Shown here: in pieces, positions 59,228-64,000 of the stretch
How the letters are laid out: the number at the start of each line of letters is the position of its first letter
Position numbering within the stretch: the first letter of the stretch is position 1
NCBI GenBank assembly: GCA_038503035.1
Contig: JAVSML010019225.1
Span: forward strand, 1-64,000
Reading direction: 5' to 3'
DNA: 64,000 bases
DNA from: Crocodylus rhombifer
Lineage: Eukaryota > Chordata > Crocodylia > Crocodylidae
Position numbers and translations under genes: made by a program
The notes under the pieces: generated by a model
The model's input: the letters and a program-made list of their open reading frames with translations, nothing else
Databases searched by the model: none
What the model was told of the DNA's origin: nothing

Positions 59228-61860
59228 TTTCTCTTAGAGGTTTCATAGTTTGTAGGGTCAGAAGAGACCTGAGAACATCATCAAGTCCAACCCCCTGCCA
59301 TGGCAGGAAAGAGTACTGGGGTCAAATGACCCCAGCAAGGTGTTCATCCAGCCTCCTCTTAAAGACCCCCAGGGTAGGGGCCAGCACCACTTCTCTTGGA
59401 AGTTCGTTCCAGATCCTAGCCGCCCTGACCGTGAAGTAGCACCTCCTGATATCTAGCCTAAATCTACCCTCTGCCAGCTTATGACCGTTATTCCTGGTCA
59501 GTCCTGGTAATGCTCGGGGGAACAGGGACTTCCCCAGTGCCTGCTGCTCTGACTAGCTTGTAACAGGCCACTAGATTCCCCCCTCAGCCTTCTCTTGTGG
59601 AGGCTGAACAGGTTCAGGTCCCGTAGCCTCTCCTCGTCTCCTGCCCTGCTGCCCCCTGATCATGCGAGTGGCCCTCCTCTGGACCCTCTCCATGCTGTCC
59701 ACCTCCCTCTTGAAGTGTGGCGCCCAGAACTGGACGCAGTACTCCAGCTGCAGCCGGACCAGTGCCGCATAGAGGGGAAGTAGCACCTCCTTGGACCTGC
59801 TTGAGATGCATCTGTGGATGCATGACAAAGTGCAGTTGGCCTTCCTGACTGCATCCCTGCACTGCCAGCCCATATTCATCTTGGCATCAATGATGACTCC
59901 AAGATCCTTTTCTGCCTCTGTACTGATGAGAAGGGAGTTCCCCAGCCTATAGGTATGGTGCTGGTTCTTCCTCCCCAGGTGCATCACCTTGCACTTATCA
60001 GTGTTGAAACCCATCCTGTTCTTATCCGCCCACCCTTGTAACCTGTCTAGGTCCAATTGCAGTCTATTCCTTTCTTCTAGCGTGCCCACATCCCCCCACA
60101 ATTTAGTGTCATCAGCAAATTTGAACAGGGTGCTATTTACGCCCTTGTCCAAGTCGCTGATGAAGATGTTGAACAGCGCGGGCCTGAGGACAGAGCCCTG
60201 GGGGACCCCACTGCCCACATCCCTCCAGGTCAAAAACGACCCTTCCACCACCACTCTCTGGGTGTGGCCCTCCAGCCAGTTGGCCACCCATTTGACTGTG
60301 TGGGTGTCGACACCACAGTCCCCCAGTTTCTTAATGAGAACGCGGTGAGAGACAGTGTTGAAGGCCTTCCAAAAGTCCAGGAAGACTATGTCCACTGCTA
60401 CCCCTGCGTCTACGGATTTGGTGACCTGGTCGTAGAAGGCCCCCAGGTTGGTCTGACAAGACCTGCCCCTAATGAACCCGTGTTGGTTGCCCCTAAGCAT
60501 AATCTCCCCTCCTGGCCCCTCGTGGATGTGTGCCAGAATAATTCTCTCAAAAAGCTTCCCCAGGATTGAGGTAAGACTCACTGGCCTATAGTTTCCCGGG
60601 TCCTCCTTTCTCCCCTTTTTGAAGATGGAAACTACACTGGCCCTCTTCCAGTCCTCTGGCACCACACTAGAGCACCACGAGTGCTCGTACAGCCGTGCCA
60701 GGGATCCCGCAATGACCTCAGCTAATTCCCTCAGCACTCAGGGGTGGAAATCATCCAGAGCAGCTGATTTGAATACTTCCAGTCCCTCCAGAAGCTCCCT
60801 AACTAGTTCCTCACTAACCCTTGGCCTGGGTGTGCCTCCCCTGGGGCCTGAGGGGGGGTGGCTGTTCCGGTCCCTGCTCAGGAAAACGGAGGCAAAGAAA
60901 TTGTTAAATACGTTAGCTTTGTCATCTGGTGTGACGACCAAATTCCCCAACGTGTCCTGCAGGGGCCCCACATTACCCGGAACCTACTTTTTGTCCCCTG
61001 TGTATTTAAAAAGGGACTTCTTATTGTCCTTGATCTGGGAAGCCAGTCCCAGTTCCATCTCTGCCTTGGCCTTCCTGACTGCCCCTCTACACCCCCGAGC
61101 AACCGCAGTATAGTCCTCCCTGGTGATGGCCCCTCCCTTCTGTTGGGGGTGCGCCTCCCTTTTAGCTAGGAGACACTCCCAGATGCTTTTGGTGAGCCAT
61201 GGGGACTTTTGCGCCCTCTTGCCCCCTTGGATCCTCGTTGGGATTACCTCTCTTTGGGCTTGGAGGATCGTCTCCTTAAGGAGCAACCACTCTTCTTGGA
61301 CACCTGGCTCCCCTCTCCTCCGGGACCTCAGCGCTTCCCCGACTATTCTTCTTAGCTCATTGAAGTCTGCCCTCCTGAAATCTAGGGCTGCTGCCTTACT
61401 GCAGGCCTTTACCACCTTGCGCTGGATGGTGAATTCCAGCAGGCGATCATTGCTGTCGCCTAGGTGGTCGAGCACCCGCAGCTCCCTCACCAGGTCATCT
61501 CCCATGGCCAGCACCAGGTCCAACAAGGCGTCTCCCCTGGTGGGGCTGTGCACCTCCTGGGTTAGATGGAGGTCCTGCATTCTGGCTAGGAACCTACGTG
61601 AGTGGTCAGACCTGGCTGACTGCTCTTCCCAGCAGATGTCTGGAAAGTTCAGGTCACCCATGATGACCATGTCCTTTGACCTAACTACCTCCATGAGCTG
61701 ACTTAAGAATTCCTGGTCTAGCTCTTCCCCCTGGTTGGGTGGTCTGTAGTAGACCCCCACTGTTAAATCTCTTTCCCCTCGACTGCCCTGTATTTTAACC
61801 CAGAGCACTTCAGAGTGCCCCTTCTCTGGTTCTTTGCTAATTGATGAGGATGTGTATTCA
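59228..61860 (-). mobile_element. CR1 LINE, 2.6 kb, 5'-truncated
   Basis: A chicken-repeat-1 family non-LTR retrotransposon in antisense. On its sense strand it runs from mid-endonuclease (near 61,860) through reverse transcriptase to the 3' tail at about 59,230, where the short terminal motif seen in the other CR1 copies (CTATGAAA in sense) occurs. CR1 copies are normally 5'-truncated and lack long target duplications, as here. It is the longest CR1 in the window and only mildly decayed. Confidence 0.9.
59571..60983 (-). pseudogene. CR1 ORF2 reverse transcriptase domain
   Basis: RT of the same CR1 copy, which copies the LINE RNA at the nicked target. Motifs in order: NYRPVSLTSILGKLFERII, the QHGFIRGRSCQTNL block, motif A (IVFLDFWKAFNTVSH), PQGSVLRPALFNIFI, and the catalytic FADDTKLW. 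A TGA at 60,738-60,740 interrupts the otherwise continuous frame between FHP and LRELAEV, probably a CpG-decay change of an Arg codon. Near 59,640 a frameshift after MIRGQQG sends the C-terminus out of frame; the usual ending (LFSLHKRRLRG) is legible in another frame. All three lesions are mild, implying a fairly young insertion. Confidence 0.9.
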
Positions 61861-61880
61861 GGATGTGCAAAAGTATCCAT
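60984..61880 (-). pseudogene. CR1 ORF2 endonuclease domain (partial)
   Basis: This apurinic/apyrimidinic-type endonuclease nicks target DNA to prime CR1 insertion. The frame begins in mid-domain (ESLWVKIQG-type strand, here EVLWVKIQG; then GVYYRPPNQ, MGDLNFPDICW) and passes the PTRGDALLDLVLA block. The late catalytic S-D-H region reads GDSNDRLLEF, so the histidine position appears changed. The stretch after it leads toward the RT. The frame ends at a TAG (60,984-60,986); the downstream frame is the same, so this is a point nonsense change, not a frameshift. The N-terminal endonuclease residues are lost by 5' truncation, and the first few codons may be flanking DNA. Confidence 0.85.
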
Positions 61881-62051
61881 ATTTGGCTAAAAGCATAGTA
61901 AAACAAAGACAGTGATGCCTCTGTCCCTTCCATATCTGTCATGTTTGGACATACCTCAAGAGTTTGGGCTGGTGAAAAAATGGATGCTTCTAGAGTTGAC
62001 CATTTGGCTGACCCCCAGTTTTTACAAGGAATCTCGAACTTTTGTCTCTAG

Positions 62052-63117
62052 TAGGGGTGAGCAATTATTTGCAGACAACTTAATGAGTTTTGGTGAGCAG
62101 CTGAGGGTAGCAGATGTGTGCATGCATGCATTCCCCACACCCAAGCTGGGGCTGGGGCTGGTGCCAGAGGAGTAGTGGGAACAAGAGCATAAGCCTGCCC
62201 AGGGCTGGCTGACAAGCCTGCATGTCCTCCCCTACCTGAAGCTGGCACTTGCTGGCCACATCCACAGCTTGGGGAGGACAGGGAATGAAACCCGGCCACA
62301 GGCTTCTGTGCTGTCCCACCCCACCATCAGGGCTCCTGGCGTGTGTATATGCATCCACACACTCATCCTCCACCCCTGACTCCACGGCTCCCAGGAACCC
62401 TGATGAGGGGTGGAGGGATGGCAGGGATGGGGCAGGCTAGGACAGTGCAGAGGCCTGTGGCCAGGCTTCACCCCCCACAGGCAGAAACTGGCCTCTGCTG
62501 ATGTTGCGGGGGATGCTGGATGGAAACAGTTCTGCCCAGCATCGCTCGGTGACTGAGGCCTGAGCATTGCCCACCCAGGGCCTGCCACATGGTACTGGGT
62601 AGGCAGGAAGTGGTACTTGAGAGATGCAGTCCAGGCCTGCAGGCTGTGGACACCATCTGCCAACAGAGACCAGGGCCCAATCATGGCTTGTCTCCCAGGC
62701 GTTGTGTGGGACCCTGGGAGGAAACAGCCCCACCCACCCAGCACCATGTGGCAGGCCCTGGGTGAGCTGCGCTTGGGCCCTGGATTCTGCTGGTGCCAAG
62801 CTGTGCCAGGCAGGCAGGCAGGGTTGCTTCTGTGCATCATCCCTCCACAGAGGCTTGGAGATGGAGTCCAGCTTCTTGGGCCCTGGGCAGGCTGGACTCC
62901 ATCTCCCAGGCTGCTGGGGCTGCTTCCACTCAGCATCCCCCCCCATGACAATAGCAGAGGTGAGAGCTGGAGCCACAGCCTACACTAGCTGCCAGCAGAG
63001 TTTGAGGTCTGAACACAACTCACCCAGGGCTTGCTGTGTGGTGCTATTGCCTGTGGGCTGGATAAAATCAACTGATGGGCTACATCTGGCCTGTGGACCA
63101 TATTTTGCCCTCCCCTG
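62052..63117. mobile_element. hAT-type DNA transposon, 1.07 kb
   Basis: Left end TAGGGGTGAGCAATTATTTG; right end reverse complement CAGGGGAGGGCAAAATATGG. Flanks GTCTCTAG (62,044-62,051) and GTCTGTGG (63,118-63,125) match at 6 of 8, a decayed hAT duplication. The right subterminal GGGCTACATCTGGCCTGTGG is typical of the superfamily. The GC-rich core has a 34-bp arm pair (62,574-62,607 and 62,728-62,762) and a hairpin at 62,857-62,906. It is unrelated to the adjacent CR1. Confidence 0.75.
62857..62906. repeat. Perfect 16-bp-arm hairpin
   Basis: GGAGATGGAGTCCAGC (62,857-62,872) and GCTGGACTCCATCTCC (62,891-62,906) are exact reverse complements with an 18-base spacer, inside the 62-kb hAT. Confidence 0.85.
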
Positions 63118-63125
63118 GTCTGTGG

Positions 63126-64000
63126 TCTCAAGGTAGCCTACAGGACCACTTCTGTGTGACCCTGAACTTGCCGTCTCTTACTAAAGACCTGTCTAATCAG
63201 TGAATCATAGTTCGCAGATCCAGTGTGGGAAGAGCTACCACTGAAGAGATGAGCAGGGACAGAAAGTAGGCAGTCAGGGGTCGCAAGACCAGGGCCCTGT
63301 TGCCTCTTTCATTAAAATGCAGTATTGTCCTGTTTTGCATTGTGGGTGTGACTGGTGATGCCACTGTCCAGTCAGAACAAGCAGCAGAAGTGGCAGGAGT
63401 GCAGCATATGTTGGAGCCAAAGTACTAAGGCACTTAGGCACATTAGTGAGTCACAGCATGAAGTGGAGGCAGTTGTATTTCCTTCCACCCTTTATCTAAG
63501 GGAATAAAGGACAAGTGTTATCCCTTCTCATTTCCAGGCCCTTGTGGTATTGGTGGGTAGACTCAGCAAGAGTCACAAAAATCCCAGACACCATCAAAGA
63601 CCCATTTTTCTCTCCTTATTTTAGAAGCTTTTCCTTCCCAGTTCAATGCTGTTGGTCTGTTCCTCAACCACAGTGTTCCTGTATAAAAGGCTCTCATAGA
63701 ACATCCTGCCATCTCTCATACTGAAACTTTCCAAACTTTCCTTTAGGTAAATCACTATGTTAGATGCACTCGATATAAATACTTTATTGTTGGAAGGGGA
63801 ATGACTGGTTAAATGTTTTTTGATTCTTCACAGACTATGTAGTACACTCCATTTGTGGCAAGAGGAGTCTTCTATGATTGTTTTATGTTCCTATCGTCAG
63901 CATAGTTTCCATGATTCTACCATGTCACGTGAATAAAACTGTTTGAAAGTAGAGGGAAGAAAGCATGGTAGGACCATATTATTTCAGTGCCCCAATTCCC
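63126..64000. other. Intron, nothing recognised
   Basis: Unique-looking sequence to the window edge; the next WWTR1 exon is not reached. Confidence 0.45.

Larger units (their letters stand above)
39933..64000 (+). other. WWTR1: WWTR1 intron downstream of the exon (partial)
   Basis: The intron begins with the consensus donor GTGAGT and continues past the window end, so it is at least 24 kb. The next known TAZ exon (starting with a Met-Asn-His-Gln and a glutamine-rich stretch) was looked for on the + strand and not seen. Confidence 0.75.

Noticed and set aside
62232..63136. Frames of 170-239 codons
   Set aside because: Interior of the 62-kb hAT; low-complexity Trp/Pro/Gly-rich products of GC composition.
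39933..64000. Next WWTR1 exon
   Set aside because: No + strand sequence encoding a Met-Asn-His-Gln start followed by a glutamine-rich segment with a preceding acceptor was found.
1..64000. CRISPR arrays, prokaryotic operons, phage or plasmid genes
   Set aside because: Spliced vertebrate exon, LINEs, SINE relics and a provirus show nuclear vertebrate DNA; no regularly spaced identical repeats.

Overview
This is vertebrate nuclear DNA from inside one host gene. The only host coding sequence I can support is a 137-bp exon at 39,796-39,932 (+). It encodes the second half of a WW domain and the segment after it, and it matches WWTR1 (the Hippo-pathway co-activator TAZ) rather than its paralogue YAP1. 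The rest is intron: at least 39.8 kb upstream and 24 kb downstream of the exon. No other exon, RNA gene or CRISPR-like array was recognised. CR1 LINEs, MIR/CORE-type SINE relics, many non-autonomous hAT and Tigger-type DNA transposons and a gammaretrovirus-like provirus, with no mammalian Alu/L1-type repeats, point to a non-avian sauropsid. A crocodilian fits best and a turtle is the main alternative; this is inferred from repeat types only.

Layout. 0-2.6 kb: AT and TG microsatellites, two GC-rich repeat blocks and a small Tigger-type MITE. 3.9-10.5 kb: an antisense, 5'-deleted, decayed provirus (one LTR, env, integrase, RNase H, RT, protease, gag). 10.5-17 kb: mostly AT-rich intron with a Tigger MITE and a 301-bp hAT with a perfect 8-bp target duplication. 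17.2-18.3 kb: a GC-rich foldback block. 18.3-31 kb: intron with MIR relics, short hATs, a CR1 tail and another Tigger MITE. 31-36 kb: a TAGGGACAG-ended element and a 1.56-kb hAT that carries a CR1 inserted inside it. 36-45 kb: intron, the WWTR1 exon and a few relics. 45-58 kb: two large hATs, several small ones, and two nested insertions. 59.2-61.9 kb: a 2.6-kb antisense CR1 with endonuclease and reverse transcriptase. 62-63.1 kb: a further GC-rich hAT.

The pieces do not form an operon or pathway; this is a long regulatory-gene intron loaded with transposons. The most unusual recurring signal is that several GC-rich hAT-like elements (about 0.66, 17.7, 35.2, 45.5, 47.4 and 62.6 kb) carry internal imperfect inverted repeats, so their transcripts could fold into hairpins. 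All coordinates of repeat ends were read by eye; where a target duplication is named, both copies were located in the sequence.
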